Notes: generated by a model not told the origin, from the sequence alone. A stretch of 64,000 nucleotides of DNA from Frateuria hangzhouensis (GCF_026410505.1 NZ_JAPMIU010000005.1:62001-126000); one strand, 5' to 3'; counted from the stretch's first letter, positions 8,417 through 20,032 are shown. Numbers and translations are program-made.

Positions 8417-9583
8417 ATGCGCCGATTGCTGCCCCTGCTGCTCTGCCTCGTCGCGCCGATGGCGCTGGCCCATCAGGGCATGGCGATGCCGACCGAAGCA
8501 CCGCTCGGCGCCAGCGCGGCGTTCGACGCGCAGGGGCGGCTGTGGGTGGCGGATGCGGCCGACGGGCACGTGCGGCTGCGCCACTCGGATGACCTCGGCC
8601 ACACGCTGAGCGCGCCGGTCGCGGTCAACCCGACGCCCGAGCCGATCTACGCCGAAGGCGAGAACCGGCCCAAGCTCGCCTTTGGCCCTCACGGGGAGCT
8701 CTACGTCAGCTGGTCGCAGCCGCGCGCCAAACCGTGGACCGGCTACGTGCGCTTCGCCCGCTCGCTCGACGGCGGTGCGCACTTCTCCGCGCCGGTCACC
8801 GTGCATCGCGACCGCGCGGAAATCACCCATCGTTTCGATGCCCTGGCCGTCGACGGCGAAGGGCGCGTGGTGCTGGCCTGGATCGACAAGCGCGACCAGG
8901 CGGCCGCCGAAGCCGCGGGCAAGCCCTACCTTGGCGCGGCCGTCTACTACACCTGGTCCGATGACCGCGGCGCGCACTTCCAGCCCGAACGGGCGCTGGC
9001 CCAGCACAGCTGCGAGTGCTGCCGCATTGCGCTGGCCGCCACGCCCGAAGGCCACGTCGCGGCGTTCTTCCGCGCCGTCTACGGCGACAACATCCGCGAT
9101 CACGCCTACGCGCTGCTGCGCACCGACGGCGGCGCGGTGCAGGCGCAGCGCGCCACCTTCAGCGGCTGGCACATCGCCGGCTGCCCGCACCACGGTCCCG
9201 GCCTGGCGATCGCCGCCGACGGCACGCGCCACGCGGTCTGGTACGAGGCCAGCGGCAAACCGACGATCTGGTACGGCCAGCTTCAACCCGGCCACCGCGC
9301 CGCGCATGCACAGGCCATCGCCGGTCCGGGTGCAAGCCATGCCGACCTCGCCGTACACGGCGCCAAGGTGTGGGTCGCCTGGAATCAGGTCGACGCACGG
9401 GGCGAGGCGCTGATGCTGCGCCGCTCGGATGACGGCGGCCTGCATTTCGGTCCGGCGCGCAGGCTGGCCACGGCCAACGGCGCGGTCGCATCGCCCCAAT
9501 TGCTGTTGCGCGAAGGCCGCGCCTACGTCGCCTGGAACACCGCGACGGGTTTCCGCCTGCTTGCCACCGAGGACACACCATGA
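8417..9583 (+). CDS. Secreted sialidase-like (BNR) beta-propeller protein with Cys-rich motif
   Basis: A 388-residue exported protein with a signal peptide (LLPLLLCLVAPMALAHQG). The body contains several BNR/Asp-box-like turns (SLDGGAHFSAPV, SDDRGAHFQPE, SDDGGLHFGPA) spaced as in six-bladed sialidase-like propellers. Two Cys/His clusters stand out: HSCECCR at about residue 196 and AGCPHHGPG at about 253; these look like metal or heme ligands rather than sialidase residues. I do not see the full Arg triad of true sialidases. It overlaps the next gene by an ATGA, so the two are translationally coupled. Substrate unknown. Confidence 0.78.
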   Translation: MRRLLPLLLCLVAPMALAHQGMAMPTEAPLGASAAFDAQGRLWVADAADGHVRLRHSDDLGHTLSAPVAVNPTPEPIYAEGENRPKLAFGPHGELYVSWSQPRAKPWTGYVRFARSLDGGAHFSAPVTVHRDRAEITHRFDALAVDGEGRVVLAWIDKRDQAAAEAAGKPYLGAAVYYTWSDDRGAHFQPERALAQHSCECCRIALAATPEGHVAAFFRAVYGDNIRDHAYALLRTDGGAVQAQRATFSGWHIAGCPHHGPGLAIAADGTRHAVWYEASGKPTIWYGQLQPGHRAAHAQAIAGPGASHADLAVHGAKVWVAWNQVDARGEALMLRRSDDGGLHFGPARRLATANGAVASPQLLLREGRAYVAWNTATGFRLLATEDTP

Positions 9584-10044
9584 AGCGCTGGCTCGCCATC
9601 CTCCTGCTGTTGCCGGCCATCGCCACCGCCGGCTCGCTGCAACCGCTGACCCCCACAGACGTCCCTGCCCTGCTCGCCCCGCCCGCGCACGGCGAGCGCC
9701 TGATCGCGCTGTGGGCGCTCGACTGCGCCTACTGCGAGCCCAACCTGCAGGCGCTCGCCCGGCTTCAGCAGGCGCATCCGCAGGCGATCGAGCTGGTCAC
9801 CGTCGCCACCGACGACATGGGTCACCACGACGCCATCGAGAAGCGCCTGCGCGCCGCCGGCATGGCCGCCTGGCCTGCCCGTGCCTATGCCGAAGCGGCG
9901 CCCGAGCGGCTCAATTACCTGCTGGATCCTCAATGGGGCGGGGAAACGCCGCGCGTGCTGGTGATCCGCGCCGATAGCTCGCGGCAAGGCTTCAGTGGAG
10001 AGTTGACGGCGAAGCAGCTGCAAGCCCTCGCCCCGAAACCGTAG
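9580..10044 (+). CDS. Exported thioredoxin-fold protein (TlpA-like)
   Basis: A 154-residue periplasmic protein with signal sequence WLAILLLLPAIATAGS. The thioredoxin-like active region is LIALWALDCAYCEPNLQAL, a C-x-x-C preceded by a hydrophobic beta strand, and VTVATDDMGHHDAIEKRL fits the following strand/helix. It starts in the ATGA overlap with the sialidase-like gene. A likely role is keeping the Cys motifs of its neighbour reduced, or delivering electrons during uptake; this is inference from position. The TAG stop sits where a family-1 REP arm would begin. Confidence 0.75.
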   Translation: MKRWLAILLLLPAIATAGSLQPLTPTDVPALLAPPAHGERLIALWALDCAYCEPNLQALARLQQAHPQAIELVTVATDDMGHHDAIEKRLRAAGMAAWPARAYAEAAPERLNYLLDPQWGGETPRVLVIRADSSRQGFSGELTAKQLQALAPKP

Positions 10045-10065
10045 CCGTTCGTCGCGGGACGGCTC

Positions 10066-10087
10066 GGTGGGCTGAAGCCCACCCTGC
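10066..10087. repeat. REP family 1, single arm
   Basis: Only one 22-base arm is present (GGTGGGCTGAAGCCCACCCT and two more bases). The left partner is missing or decayed. It lies just behind the thioredoxin-like gene. Confidence 0.75.
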
Positions 10088-10105
10088 GAGGAAAGCGCTG
10101 CCACA

Positions 10106-10143
10106 GATACGCAAAACGCCCCTCTCGGGGCGCTTTGCGTATC
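10106..10143 (-). terminator. Terminator hairpin directly behind tRNA-Ser
   Basis: A long stem (GATACGCAAA... paired with ...TTTGCGTATC) encloses CGCCCC-TCTC-GGGGCG. Read on the minus strand, the inner GC stem is followed by TTTT. It starts immediately after the encoded CCA end of the tRNA, so it should terminate that transcript; the symmetry may let it work in both directions. Confidence 0.75.
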
Positions 10144-10236
10144 TGGCGGAGAGAGAGGGATTCGAACCCTCGATAAGGCTTTTGACCCTATACTCCCTTA
10201 GCAGGGGAGCCCCTTCAGCCTCTCGGGCATCTCTCC
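10144..10236 (-). tRNA. tRNA-Ser, anticodon GCU
   Basis: A 93-base type-II tRNA on the minus strand. Acceptor arms GGAGAGA and TCTCTCC pair perfectly, followed by discriminator G and an encoded CCA at 10146-10144. The anticodon loop reads CTGCTAA, giving GCU for AGC/AGU codons. A long variable arm follows and the T loop is GTTCGAATC. Serine tRNA beside csrA/alaS is a conserved arrangement in gammaproteobacteria. No integrase or att-like duplication is seen near its 3' end. Confidence 0.96.
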
Positions 10237-10306
10237 GGGAACATTCCGCACTTCTGCGGAGCCGGCAAGGATACCGACCGGCGCCGCAGAGGTAAAGCAT
10301 TCGTGA

Positions 10307-10513
10307 TCAGTGTTCGCCCGTTTCGCTGGTCGTGCCGCCACCGGACTCGTGCTCGCCCTTGATCCGCTGGTAGATCTCTTCGCGATGCACCGCCACGTTC
10401 TTCGGGGCGTTGATGCCGATGCGCACCTGATTGCCCTTCACGCCGAGAACGGTAACGGTCACCTCGTCACCGATCATCAGGGTTTCACCGACCCTGCGGG
10501 TCAGAATCAACAT
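10307..10513 (-). CDS. csrA: Carbon storage regulator CsrA/RsmA
   Basis: A 68-residue post-transcriptional regulator that binds GGA motifs in mRNA leaders. The sequence [20 protein letters not shown] is the canonical N-terminus, including the RNA-binding Leu4/Arg6/Arg7 face; [10 protein letters not shown] carries the second RNA-binding face (Val, His, Arg). The Gly/Thr/Ser/Glu tail beyond residue 58 is variable in the family. Its ATG is preceded by TATGGAG. It is transcribed in the same direction as alaS, 270 bases downstream of it, so it may have its own promoter as well as readthrough. Confidence 0.97.
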   Translation of the reverse strand: MLILTRRVGETLMIGDEVTVTVLGVKGNQVRIGINAPKNVAVHREEIYQRIKGEHESGGGTTSETGEH

Positions 10514-10783
10514 GTTGTATTACTCCATAAGCTGTTGGTCACAGGCCTGCTGCACGCTGGGCTTCACCCCTGAGCCCCGCTTGCAGACAGTTCGACGAAA
10601 GTCCGTCGAAGGCCCTACCGCCTTCCCCGGCTCACAGCCAAGGCACTCACCATGAATGCCCTTGCCTTGTGGCAACACTTGGGGTCAGTGCCGCCGACAG
10701 TCAACGGATACTAGCCGAGCGCGAGCGCCCGGCGCAACGCATTTGGCGGGCGATAAATGCCCGATTCACAAAGGCCCGCGGGC

Positions 10784-13411
10784 CTAAAGCTGCTCGCCGA
10801 TCCAGGCCGGCAAAGCGTCCAGCAGTGCCGGCAATTGCGGGGTATCGAGACCACCGCCCTGGGCCATGTCGGGACGCCCGCCGCCCTTGCCTTCGATCTG
10901 CCTGGCAACGTGCGACACCACGTCACCGGCCTTGACCCGGCCGAGCGCCGCGCCATGTACACCGGCCACCAGTGACACGCGTCCGTCGGCCGCGCCGGCC
11001 AGCAGCACCACGCAGTCGCCCAGTTGCTGCTTGAGCTGGTCGATGCCCTCGCGCAGGGACTTGGCGTCGAAACCTTCCAGCCGCGCGGCCACGACCTTGA
11101 TGCCGGCCACGTCGCGGGCCTGCCCGGCCAGGTCGGCGGTGGCGCTACCGGCGGCCTTGCTGCGCAGCGATTCCAGCTCGCGCTCGAGTTTCTTCTGGCG
11201 ATCGAACAGCTGGCGCAGCTTCTCGACCACGTCCTCGCCGCTGCCGGAGAGCAGCTGGGATAGCTCGCCCAGGCGACGCTCCTCCTCGGCCACGTAGGCC
11301 AGCGCACCGGCGCCGCTCACCGCCTCGATGCGGCGCACGCCCGAGGCGACACCCGCTTCGCTGACGATCTTGAACAGGCCGATGTCGCCCGTGCGGCGCA
11401 CGTGAGTGCCACCGCAGAGCTCGGTGGAGAACTCGCCCATCTTCAGCACGCGCACCTGGTCGCCGTATTTCTCGCCGAACAGGGCCATGGCGCCGAACGC
11501 GATCGCGTCGTCGTAGGCCATGTTGTGGATCTCGGCCGCGGTATTGCGGCGGACTTCCGCATTGACCAACGCCTCCACCGCGGCGAGCTCGTCGCGGCCG
11601 AGCGGCTTGAAGTGCGAGAAGTCGAAGCGCAGCCGTTCGGGTGCCACCAGCGAGCCCTTCTGCGCGACGTGTTGGCCCAGCACCTGGCGCAGTGCCGCGT
11701 GCAGCAAATGGGTGGCCGAGTGGTTGAGCACGGTGGCCTGGCGGCGCTCGACGTCGACCTTCGCCTCCAGCGTGTCGCCGCTGCGCAACGCCACGCCGTG
11801 CCAGCGGCCGGCATGACCGAAGAACACGCCACCCATCTTGAGCGTGTCGCTGACCTCGAAACGCCCGTCTGCGTGGCCGAGCACGCCGGTGTCGCCGACC
11901 TGGCCGCCGGACTCGGCGTAGAACGGCGTGCGGTCGAGGATCACCAGGCCTTGCTCGCCATCGTCCAGCGCGTCGACCTGCTTGCCCTCGCGCACGATAC
12001 CGACGACCTTGCAGCCGGTCGCCTCGAGCGCGTCGTATCCGAGAAATACCGTCGGCGCCAGCCGGCTGGCCAGTTCCGCCGGCATCTGGCCCTTGGCCTC
12101 GAAACGGCCGGCCGCGCGGGCGCGCTCGCGCTGCTCGTTCATGGCCTGCTCGAAGCCGGCCATGTCGACCTCGAGGCCACGCTCGCGCGCGATGTCGGCG
12201 GTGAGGTCGACCGGGAAACCGTAGGTGTCGTACAGGCGGAACGCATCGACGCCGGGGATGGTGCCGCTGGCGCGGGTGGCCACCTCGTCGAACACGCGCA
12301 TGCCGTGCTCGAGCGTTTCGCCGAAGCGCTGTTCCTCGGTACGCAGCGCATCCTCGATGAACGCCTGTTTGGCGGCCAGCTCGGGATAAGGCGCGCCCAT
12401 TTCCTCGACCAGCGGCGCGACCATCTTCCAGAAAAAGTCGCCGCGCACGCCGAGCATCCAGCCATGGCGCAGCGCGCGGCGGATGATCCGGCGCAGCACG
12501 TAGCCACGACCTTCGTTGGAGGGCAGCACGCCATCGACGATCAGGAACGCGCACGCACGGATGTGGTCGGCGATCACGCGCAGTGATTTGTTGGAGAGAT
12601 CCGCCGTGCCGGTCAGTTCGCCGGCCTTGCGGATCAGGTGCTCGAACAGGTCGATCTCGTAGTTCGAATGCGCGTGCTGCAGCACCGCGGCCAGGCGCTC
12701 CAGCCCCATGCCGGTGTCCACGCACGGCGCCGGCAGCGGCGAGAGCGTGCCGTCCGGCGCGCGGTCGAACTGCATGAACACCAGGTTCCAGATCTCGATG
12801 TAGCGGTCGCCGTCTTCGTCGGGCGAACCGGGCGGGCCGCCGGCCACGTCCGGGCCGTGATCGTAGAAGATTTCCGTGCACGGGCCGCAGGGGCCGGTGT
12901 CGGCCATTTGCCAGAAATTATCCGAGGCGAAGGGCGCGCCCTTGTTGTCGCCGATGCGCACGATGCGCTCGGCCGGCACCCCGATTTCCTTGTGCCAGAT
13001 GCCGTAGGCCTCGTCGTCGGTCTGGTAGACGGTGACCCACAGCCGCTCGGCCGGCAGCTTGAACACGCCGGTCAGGAGCTCCCAGGCGTAGGCGATGGCG
13101 TCGCGCTTGAAGTAGTCGCCGAACGACCAGTTGCCGAGCATCTCGAAGAAGGTGTGGTGGCGCGCGGTATAGCCGACCTGGTCCAGGTCGTTGTGCTTGC
13201 CGCCGGCACGCAGGCAGCGCTGCACGTCGGCCGCGCGCGCGTACGGGAGCTTTTCGCTGCCCAGGAACACGTTCTTGAACTGCACCATGCCCGAGTTGGT
13301 GAACAGCAACGTCGGATCGTTGCCGGGCACCAGCGAGGCGGACGGCACGATGGCATGGTCCTTGGCGCGGAAGAATTCGAGGAAGGTCGAACGGATATCG
13401 GCGGTTTTCAT
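10784..13411 (-). CDS. alaS: Alanyl-tRNA synthetase
   Basis: An 875-residue class II synthetase. The catalytic domain starts [19 protein letters not shown]; motif 2 region and [15 protein letters not shown] are present. The editing domain carries its zinc ligands in [11 protein letters not shown] and [13 protein letters not shown], and the C-terminal DHHA1/C-Ala domain follows ([15 protein letters not shown]). The frame stays open 192 bases further upstream, but the ATG at 13411 gives the canonical N-terminus. The gene lies 55 bases downstream of recX, the usual recA-recX-alaS order. Confidence 0.97.
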   Translation of the reverse strand: MKTADIRSTFLEFFRAKDHAIVPSASLVPGNDPTLLFTNSGMVQFKNVFLGSEKLPYARAADVQRCLRAGGKHNDLDQVGYTARHHTFFEMLGNWSFGDYFKRDAIAYAWELLTGVFKLPAERLWVTVYQTDDEAYGIWHKEIGVPAERIVRIGDNKGAPFASDNFWQMADTGPCGPCTEIFYDHGPDVAGGPPGSPDEDGDRYIEIWNLVFMQFDRAPDGTLSPLPAPCVDTGMGLERLAAVLQHAHSNYEIDLFEHLIRKAGELTGTADLSNKSLRVIADHIRACAFLIVDGVLPSNEGRGYVLRRIIRRALRHGWMLGVRGDFFWKMVAPLVEEMGAPYPELAAKQAFIEDALRTEEQRFGETLEHGMRVFDEVATRASGTIPGVDAFRLYDTYGFPVDLTADIARERGLEVDMAGFEQAMNEQRERARAAGRFEAKGQMPAELASRLAPTVFLGYDALEATGCKVVGIVREGKQVDALDDGEQGLVILDRTPFYAESGGQVGDTGVLGHADGRFEVSDTLKMGGVFFGHAGRWHGVALRSGDTLEAKVDVERRQATVLNHSATHLLHAALRQVLGQHVAQKGSLVAPERLRFDFSHFKPLGRDELAAVEALVNAEVRRNTAAEIHNMAYDDAIAFGAMALFGEKYGDQVRVLKMGEFSTELCGGTHVRRTGDIGLFKIVSEAGVASGVRRIEAVSGAGALAYVAEEERRLGELSQLLSGSGEDVVEKLRQLFDRQKKLERELESLRSKAAGSATADLAGQARDVAGIKVVAARLEGFDAKSLREGIDQLKQQLGDCVVLLAGAADGRVSLVAGVHGAALGRVKAGDVVSHVARQIEGKGGGRPDMAQGGGLDTPQLPALLDALPAWIGEQL

Positions 13412-13466
13412 GGGCGGCGGGGCAAGGCGGACAAAAAAGGCCACGCCGGCGGGCGCCGCCTTCGCA

Positions 13467-13985
13467 TCAGTCGATGTCGTCGGCAGCGTCGTCCACTTCG
13501 GCGTGGGTAGCACGCCGTACTGTGGCGGCGGCAAAGCCGCGACGCAAGAGGAACTGCGCCCGGCGGGCGCGTTCGGCATGGTCGGCGGCACGCTTTGCGC
13601 CATAGCGGCGGCGCAGCTGGTCGACGGCGGAGGCCTCCCAATCGACCTCCGCCGCCTCCAGCAGTTCGCGGATGCGCTCGTCCGGCACGGCGTGGGTCTT
13701 CAGTTCTGCGCGGATGCGCTGCGGGCCGTAGCCCTGGGATGCACGGCTGCGCACGAGGACGCCGGCAAAACGGTCGTCGTCCTGGTAGTGCTGCTCGCCC
13801 AGACGATCGATGGCCGCGACGGATTCGTCGCCTTCGTAGCCGCTCTGGCGCAATTTGGTCTTGAGCTCGCGACGCGAGTGTTCGCGGCGGGCGAGCAGGC
13901 CCAGGGCCTTGTCGTAGGCGGTGCGCCTGGGTTTGTCGGGATTGTCCGGGCCGCGCTTCACGGCGCGCGATACCGCACGTTGCAC
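13467..13985 (-). CDS. recX: Regulatory protein RecX
   Basis: About 172 residues. RecX binds RecA filaments and limits their extension. Three-helix RecX repeats are recognisable: [40 protein letters not shown] and [20 protein letters not shown]. The frame opens at 14015 with a GTG, but that codon lies in the stem of a hairpin behind recA; the next GTG at 13985, preceded by a GGGGAGGGA tract, is more plausible, and one at 13961 is also possible. It is co-oriented with recA, 87 bases downstream of it, as in most proteobacteria. Confidence 0.85.
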   Translation of the reverse strand: MQRAVSRAVKRGPDNPDKPRRTAYDKALGLLARREHSRRELKTKLRQSGYEGDESVAAIDRLGEQHYQDDDRFAGVLVRSRASQGYGPQRIRAELKTHAVPDERIRELLEAAEVDWEASAVDQLRRRYGAKRAADHAERARRAQFLLRRGFAAATVRRATHAEVDDAADDID

Positions 13986-14012
13986 GTAAAAGCCCTGTCC
14001 CTCCCCCCAACC

Positions 14013-14041
14013 CACTGCCCCGGCCGATGGCCAGGGCAGTG
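14013..14041 (-). terminator. Hairpin between recA and recX (possible attenuator)
   Basis: CACTGCCC at 14013-14020 pairs with GGGCAGTG at 14034-14041, with an inner GGCC/GGCC pairing. There is no T-run behind it on the minus strand, so it is not a clear Rho-independent terminator. Similar hairpins between recA and recX elsewhere reduce readthrough and keep RecX below RecA. Confidence 0.45.
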
Positions 14042-14072
14042 GACGCGGGAAGGTTCAGGCCTGGTCACGCGC

Positions 14073-15104
<1,032 letters not shown>

Positions 15105-15234
15105 CGTGGGAATCCCGGGTGGTGTGGCTTGGAGTGAGCGCATCTTGCCCGGTCGGAATCTCACGGGCTGCGATGGTCTGCGGAGGCCCCAAGTATCCCA
15201 CACCCGTCAAGTCCCGCCGCCGGGAAAAGGCGCG

Positions 15235-15762
15235 TCATTCCGTCAGCGCTTTCCGCACGCCGCTGAGCGCCGCGGCCACGCTGTGGCGGCGGATTGCCTC
15301 ACGATCGCCGGCGAAATGGAACAATTGCGCGTGGGCATAGCCGCCGCGGCGCTTCCAGCCGATCCAGACCGTGCCGACCGGCTTGTCGGGCGTTCCGCCG
15401 CCGGGTCCGGCGATGCCGGTGACTGCCACGGCGACACCGGCGCCGTAGCGCGCCATGGCGCCGGAAACCATCTCCATCACGGTCTCCTCGCTGACCGCGC
15501 CAGCGTGCTCGAGCGTGCGCGGGTTGACGCCCAGCAGCGCCTCCTTGGCCTCGTAGCTGTAGACCACCACGCCGGCGTCGAACCACGCCGAACTGCCCGG
15601 CTGGTCGGTGAGCGCCTTGGCGATCCAGCCGCCGGTGCACGATTCGGCGGTGACCAGCATCAGGCGATGCTGCTGCAGGTCGGTGGCGACCTGGGCGGCC
15701 AGCGTGGAGAGCTCGGCATCGGTGGGAGCAGGCAGGGACACGGCGGACTTCCGGTAAGGCAA
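15235..15762 (-). CDS. pncC: CinA C-terminal domain protein (nicotinamide-nucleotide amidase, PncC)
   Basis: A 175-residue single-domain CinA-C protein. PncC deamidates NMN to nicotinate mononucleotide in pyridine salvage. Family motifs are present: [20 protein letters not shown], the catalytic-region [31 protein letters not shown] and [20 protein letters not shown]. The longer CinA N-terminal domain is absent, as in E. coli YgaD/PncC. It sits just upstream of recA on the same strand, the common cinA-recA arrangement. pncB at 56 kb is another gene of the same salvage route. Confidence 0.93.
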   Translation of the reverse strand: MPYRKSAVSLPAPTDAELSTLAAQVATDLQQHRLMLVTAESCTGGWIAKALTDQPGSSAWFDAGVVVYSYEAKEALLGVNPRTLEHAGAVSEETVMEMVSGAMARYGAGVAVAVTGIAGPGGGTPDKPVGTVWIGWKRRGGYAHAQLFHFAGDREAIRRHSVAAALSGVRKALTE

Positions 15763-15931
15763 AGCGCCGTTCTACCGCCCGGAGGGCGCGGCGGCAAGAA
15801 ACGTCCTGTGCTGCCGCGGGGAATGGGCGTGGCGACCTGTCGCAAACGTCCCGGTCGACGGATCGCCCCATGTAAACTCGGGCGCTTCCGGCGCGATCAA
15901 CGCGGCCAGCGACGTCCGACGAATTTCCTGC

Positions 15932-18562
15932 ATGAACCTCAACGATTCCGCCTCGCATACCCCCTTCATGCGCCAGTACCTGGCGCAAAAGGCCGAGCAC
16001 CCGGACGTGCTGCTGTTCTTCCGGATGGGCGATTTCTACGAGCTGTTCTACGACGACGCCCGCAAGGCGGCGCGGCTACTCGACATCACCCTGACCCAGC
16101 GCGGCCAGTCGGCCGGCGCGCCGATCCCGATGGCCGGCGTGCCCTACCACGCGGCGGAGAATTACCTGGCGCGGCTGGTGAAACTCGGCGAGTCGGTCGC
16201 GATCTGCGAGCAGATCGGCGATCCGGCCACGTCCAAGGGGCCGGTCGAGCGCAAGGTGGTGCGCATCGTCACGCCCGGCACGGTGACCGATGCCGCGCTG
16301 CTGGAAGAGCGCCGCGACAACCTGCTGCTGTCGATCCACGCCGGCGCGCAGGGCGCGTTCGGCCTGGCCTGGGTGGACCTGAGTTCCGGCCGGTTCCTGC
16401 TCAGCGAGGTGGGCAGCGCCGAGGCGCTGGCCGCGGAGCTGGCGCGCCTGCAGCCGGCCGAGACGCTGATCGGCGAAGACGGCGCCTGGCCGAAGCTGGT
16501 CACCGCCCTGCCCGGGTTGCGCAAGCGGCCGCCGTGGCACTTCGATGCCGGTGCCGGCCGGCGCGAGCTCAACCGTTTCTTCGGCACGCGCGACCTTTCC
16601 GGCTTCGGCGTCGACGGCCTGCCGTTGGCGATCGCCGCGGCGGGCTGCCTGCTCGGCTACGTCGAGGAGACGCAGAAGAGCGCGCTGCCGCACCTGACCG
16701 GGATGGCGGTGGAGAACGCCGGCGAAACCATCGCGCTGGACGCGGCCACGCGGCGCAACCTGGAACTGGACACGCACCCCAGCGGCCGCATCGAACACAC
16801 CCTGCTCGGCGTGCTGGACGAAACCGTGACACCGATGGGCGCGCGCCTGTTGCGCCGCTGGCTGAACCGCCCGCTGCGCGCGCGCGACACGCTGCGCCTG
16901 CGTCACCAGGCCATCGCCACGCTGATCGAGGCGCGCGCCTACGAGCCGCTGCGCGAGACGCTGCGCGGCATCGGCGACCTGGAGCGCATCCTGGCGCGCG
17001 TGGCGTTGTGCTCGGCGCGTCCCCGCGACCTTTCCACCCTGCGCGACGGCCTTGCCGCCGCGCCCGGTATTTGTGCGCTCATCCATGAGCGCGAGAATCA
17101 AAAAGCGGCCATCCATGGCCACACTCTTCAAATGGAGCCCGATCCGCTCCTTGCCCGCCTGGTCGAACGCATCGGCGACCATGCCGATACCGCCGCCCTG
17201 CTGCAGCGGGCGATCGTCGCGCAGCCGCCGGTGCTGCAGCGCGACGGCGGCGTCATCGCCGAAGGCTACGACGCCGAACTCGACGAACTGCGCCGCCTGT
17301 CCACCAACGCCGACCAGTTCCTGGTCGAGCTGGAGGAGCGCGAGAAAGCCGCCAGCGGCATCCCGACGCTGAAGGTCGGCTACAACCGCGTGCACGGCTA
17401 CTACATCGAAATCACCAAGGCGCATGCGGAACGGGCGCCCACGCACTACACCCGCCGCCAGACCACCAAGAACGCCGAGCGCTACATCACCGAAGAGCTG
17501 AAGGCGTTCGAGGACAAGGTGCTCTCGGCGCGCGAGCGTTCGCTGATGCGCGAGCGTGCGCTCTACGACAGCCTGCTCGCCACGCTGATCGAGCGCCTGG
17601 CGCCGCTGAAGGACGCCGCCGCCGCCATCGCCGAGCTCGACGTGCTGGCGAACCTGGCCGGGCGCGCCGAGACGCTGGACTGGCGCGCGCCGGACCTTAC
17701 CGACGCGCCGGGCATCTGCATCGAACGCGGCCGCCATCCGGTGGTGGAGAAAGTGCGCGAGGAGCCGTTCGAGCCCAACGACCTCGATCTGACCGACGCA
17801 TCTCCCAACGGCAGCCGTCGCATGCTGGTGATCACCGGCCCGAACATGGGCGGCAAGAGCACCTACATGCGCCAGAACGCGCTGATCGTGCTGCTTGCCC
17901 ATATCGGCAGCTACGTCCCCGCGGCGCGCGTCTGCATCGGCCCGGTCGACCGCATCTTCACCCGCATCGGCGCCGGCGACGACCTCTCGCGCGGCCAGTC
18001 CACCTTCATGGTGGAGATGAGCGAGACGGCCAACATCCTGCACAACGCCACCGAGCACAGCCTGGTCCTGATGGACGAGGTCGGCCGCGGCACCAGCACC
18101 TACGACGGCCTGGCGCTGGCCCGCGCCGCCGCTGTCCATCTGGCCACCGCCAGCCGTGCGTTCACGCTGTTCGCCACGCACTACTTCGAGTTGACCGAAC
18201 TGGCCGGCGAATACGACGGTATCGCCAACGTGCACCTGGACGCGGTCGAATACGGCGAGCAACTGGTGTTCATGCACGCGGTCAAGGAAGGCCCCGCCAA
18301 CCGCAGCTTCGGCCTGCAGGTGGCGGCGCTGGCCGGCCTGCCGCGCAGCGTGATCGCCGATGCGCGCCGCACGCTCGCCGAACTGGAGCGTGGCATGCAC
18401 GGCCAGGCATCGCCCGGTCCCGCGCCCGCGCCCTCACCGCAGTTGGGGCTGTTCGCCGCGCAGCCCTCGGCGGTCGAGGAAGCGCTGCGAGCCATCGACC
18501 CCGATGCGATGACACCGCGCGAGGCGCTGGAGGCGCTCTACCGACTCAAGGCGATCGGATAA
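15932..18562 (+). CDS. mutS: DNA mismatch repair protein MutS
   Basis: An 876-residue MutS. The mismatch-recognition Phe-x-Glu lies in [15 protein letters not shown] near residue 40; connector, lever and clamp domains follow ([20 protein letters not shown]). The ATPase has Walker [14 protein letters not shown], Walker [17 protein letters not shown] and the trans-acting signature [18 protein letters not shown]. The C-terminal region ([20 protein letters not shown]) is the normal dimer/tetramer segment. It is oriented away from pncC/recA; the 169-base gap between should hold both promoters. Confidence 0.98.
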   Translation: MNLNDSASHTPFMRQYLAQKAEHPDVLLFFRMGDFYELFYDDARKAARLLDITLTQRGQSAGAPIPMAGVPYHAAENYLARLVKLGESVAICEQIGDPATSKGPVERKVVRIVTPGTVTDAALLEERRDNLLLSIHAGAQGAFGLAWVDLSSGRFLLSEVGSAEALAAELARLQPAETLIGEDGAWPKLVTALPGLRKRPPWHFDAGAGRRELNRFFGTRDLSGFGVDGLPLAIAAAGCLLGYVEETQKSALPHLTGMAVENAGETIALDAATRRNLELDTHPSGRIEHTLLGVLDETVTPMGARLLRRWLNRPLRARDTLRLRHQAIATLIEARAYEPLRETLRGIGDLERILARVALCSARPRDLSTLRDGLAAAPGICALIHERENQKAAIHGHTLQMEPDPLLARLVERIGDHADTAALLQRAIVAQPPVLQRDGGVIAEGYDAELDELRRLSTNADQFLVELEEREKAASGIPTLKVGYNRVHGYYIEITKAHAERAPTHYTRRQTTKNAERYITEELKAFEDKVLSARERSLMRERALYDSLLATLIERLAPLKDAAAAIAELDVLANLAGRAETLDWRAPDLTDAPGICIERGRHPVVEKVREEPFEPNDLDLTDASPNGSRRMLVITGPNMGGKSTYMRQNALIVLLAHIGSYVPAARVCIGPVDRIFTRIGAGDDLSRGQSTFMVEMSETANILHNATEHSLVLMDEVGRGTSTYDGLALARAAAVHLATASRAFTLFATHYFELTELAGEYDGIANVHLDAVEYGEQLVFMHAVKEGPANRSFGLQVAALAGLPRSVIADARRTLAELERGMHGQASPGPAPAPSPQLGLFAAQPSAVEEALRAIDPDAMTPREALEALYRLKAIG

Positions 18563-18595
18563 CACGCTCCGCGCGCATCAGCCCACCGATAAACC

Positions 18596-18657
18596 TGTAG
18601 GAGCCCACTTGTGGGCGATGCTCTTGGCCAACCGATCGCCCACAAGTGGGCTCCACA
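18596..18657. repeat. REP-type inverted repeat, family 2 (GTAGGAGCCCAC type)
   Basis: Left arm TGTAGGAGCCCACTTGTGGG then CGATGC; the right arm reads GATCGCCCACAAGTGGGCTC then CA. Arms are about 24 bases with few mismatches. The unit resembles the Pseudomonas REP type that begins TGTAGGAGC and ends GCGAT. It lies between mutS and the trans-sulfuration gene. The same core forms the centre of the composite elements at 28462 and 55926. Confidence 0.85.
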
Positions 18658-18742
18658 AAGGACGGGCGCAGCCTGGCTTGAGTGTTGCGATACGCCAGCC
18701 CCAGTTCGCGATCAAGTCTCAGCAGGTGCGCCCATCCACACC

Positions 18743-19939
18743 TCAGGCCGCCTCCAACTCGCGCGCCACATCGAGCGCCCGGGCAAGATCTGCCCAGAGA
18801 TCATCCACATGCTCGATGCCCACCGACAGCCGCAGCAGGCCCGGGGTGATGCCGCAGTCGGCCTGGGTGGCGGCGTCGACGACGCGGTGGGTGAGACCGG
18901 CCGGATGCTGGATCAGCGTATCGACCGAGCCCAGGCTCACCGCCGGCGTGGCCAGGCGCACCGACGCCATCACCGCCGCGGCCGCAGCGTGGCCGCCATG
19001 CACCTCGAAGGCCAGCAGGCTGCCAGGACCACGCATCTGTGTCCGGGCCAGATGTGCGTTGGCCACCGTACCCAGCCCCGGATAGCACGCCCGCGCCACC
19101 GCCGGATGCGCGGCCAGCTTTTCGGCGATCACCCGGGCATTGGCCTGCGCCTTGAGCACGCGCAGGCTCAGGGTCGGCAGGCCGCGGTGCAACAGGTAGG
19201 CGCCCAGCGGATGCAGCAACCCGCCGGTGGCCGCGCGCACCTGGCGCAGCGCGGCCGCCCACTCGCCGTCGCAGGCCACCACGCCGGCGATGACGTCGCC
19301 GTGGCCGCCGAGAAACTTGGTGGCGCTGTGCAGCACCAGCGCCGCGCCCAGCGAGGCCGGCTGTTGCAGCACCGGCGTGGCAAAGGTGGAGTCGACCAGC
19401 ACTGGCACCTTGCCGGCGGCGCGTACCACGGCCGCGATGTCGACCAGGTCCAGTGTGGGGTTGGCCGGCGTCTCGATGATCACCAGCGCGGTATCCGCCT
19501 CGATCGATCCGGCCACGTCCTCCGGCCGCACCCAGCGCGTCGCGATGCCCAGCAAGCCCGAGGCCAGCAGATGGTCGGAGGTGCCGTACAACGGCCGCAC
19601 CGCCAGCACGTGTTTGCCGCGCTGGCCGGCGGCGAGCAGGCAGGCCGACATCGCGGCCATGCCGGAGGCGAAGGCCACCGCATCGGTGGTGCCTTCCAGT
19701 TGCGCCAGGGCCTGCTCGAAGCGCGCCACGGTCGGGTTGTGCAGCCGCGCGTAGATCGGATTGGCCGCCCGCGCCGCCCCGCCGACCAGCGCGTCGAAGC
19801 TGGCGGTGCCTTCGGCCAGGTCGCGCACGGGATAAGTGGTGGAAAGATCCAGCGGCGGCGCGTGCACGCCCAGCTCGGCGAAGTCCTCGCGGCCGGCGTG
19901 GACGCCGAGCGTTTCCAGGTGCGCTTGCTTGTCGCTCAC
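18743..19939 (-). CDS. PLP-dependent trans-sulfuration enzyme (cystathionine gamma-synthase/lyase family)
   Basis: A 398-residue Cys/Met metabolism PLP enzyme. The cofactor lysine is in LVLHSATKFLGGHGDVIAG; other motifs are ARLHNPTVARFEQALAQLEG, VAFASGMAAMSACLLAAG, IIETPANPTLDLVDIAAV and LRLSVGIEHVDDLWADL. Methionine gamma-lyases have Cys in the YGCT motif; here it reads YGTS, which argues against a true methionine gamma-lyase. The GTG at 19939, with GGAG six bases upstream, gives VSDKQAHLETLGVHAG; an ATG at 19951 is the alternative. A divergent Lrp-type regulator starts 93 bases away, an mdeA/mdeR-like layout. Confidence 0.88.
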   Translation of the reverse strand: MSDKQAHLETLGVHAGREDFAELGVHAPPLDLSTTYPVRDLAEGTASFDALVGGAARAANPIYARLHNPTVARFEQALAQLEGTTDAVAFASGMAAMSACLLAAGQRGKHVLAVRPLYGTSDHLLASGLLGIATRWVRPEDVAGSIEADTALVIIETPANPTLDLVDIAAVVRAAGKVPVLVDSTFATPVLQQPASLGAALVLHSATKFLGGHGDVIAGVVACDGEWAAALRQVRAATGGLLHPLGAYLLHRGLPTLSLRVLKAQANARVIAEKLAAHPAVARACYPGLGTVANAHLARTQMRGPGSLLAFEVHGGHAAAAAVMASVRLATPAVSLGSVDTLIQHPAGLTHRVVDAATQADCGITPGLLRLSVGIEHVDDLWADLARALDVARELEAA

Positions 19940-20032
19940 GGCCCTCTCCATTCGATGCATGGCGCGAAGGCTAGAATGACCATGGCACCGGCAACCGGCT
20001 TGCCGAATTCCGTTTCGCCAAAGGGCCTCTTC

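Noticed and set aside
6164..9499. A 1111-codon minus-strand open frame opposite the TonB receptor cluster
   Set aside because: Its product is Arg/Ala/Gly/His-rich without domain logic, while the plus strand encodes three recognisable proteins with signal peptides. Long antisense frames are expected in GC-rich DNA.
10144..10236. tRNA-Ser as an integration site for a genomic island
   Set aside because: No integrase, no duplicated 3' tRNA fragment and only housekeeping genes on both sides.
15105..15234. SOS box expected upstream of recA
   Set aside because: I found no sequence resembling a known LexA palindrome here, so I do not annotate one. It may use a diverged site that I cannot recognise.
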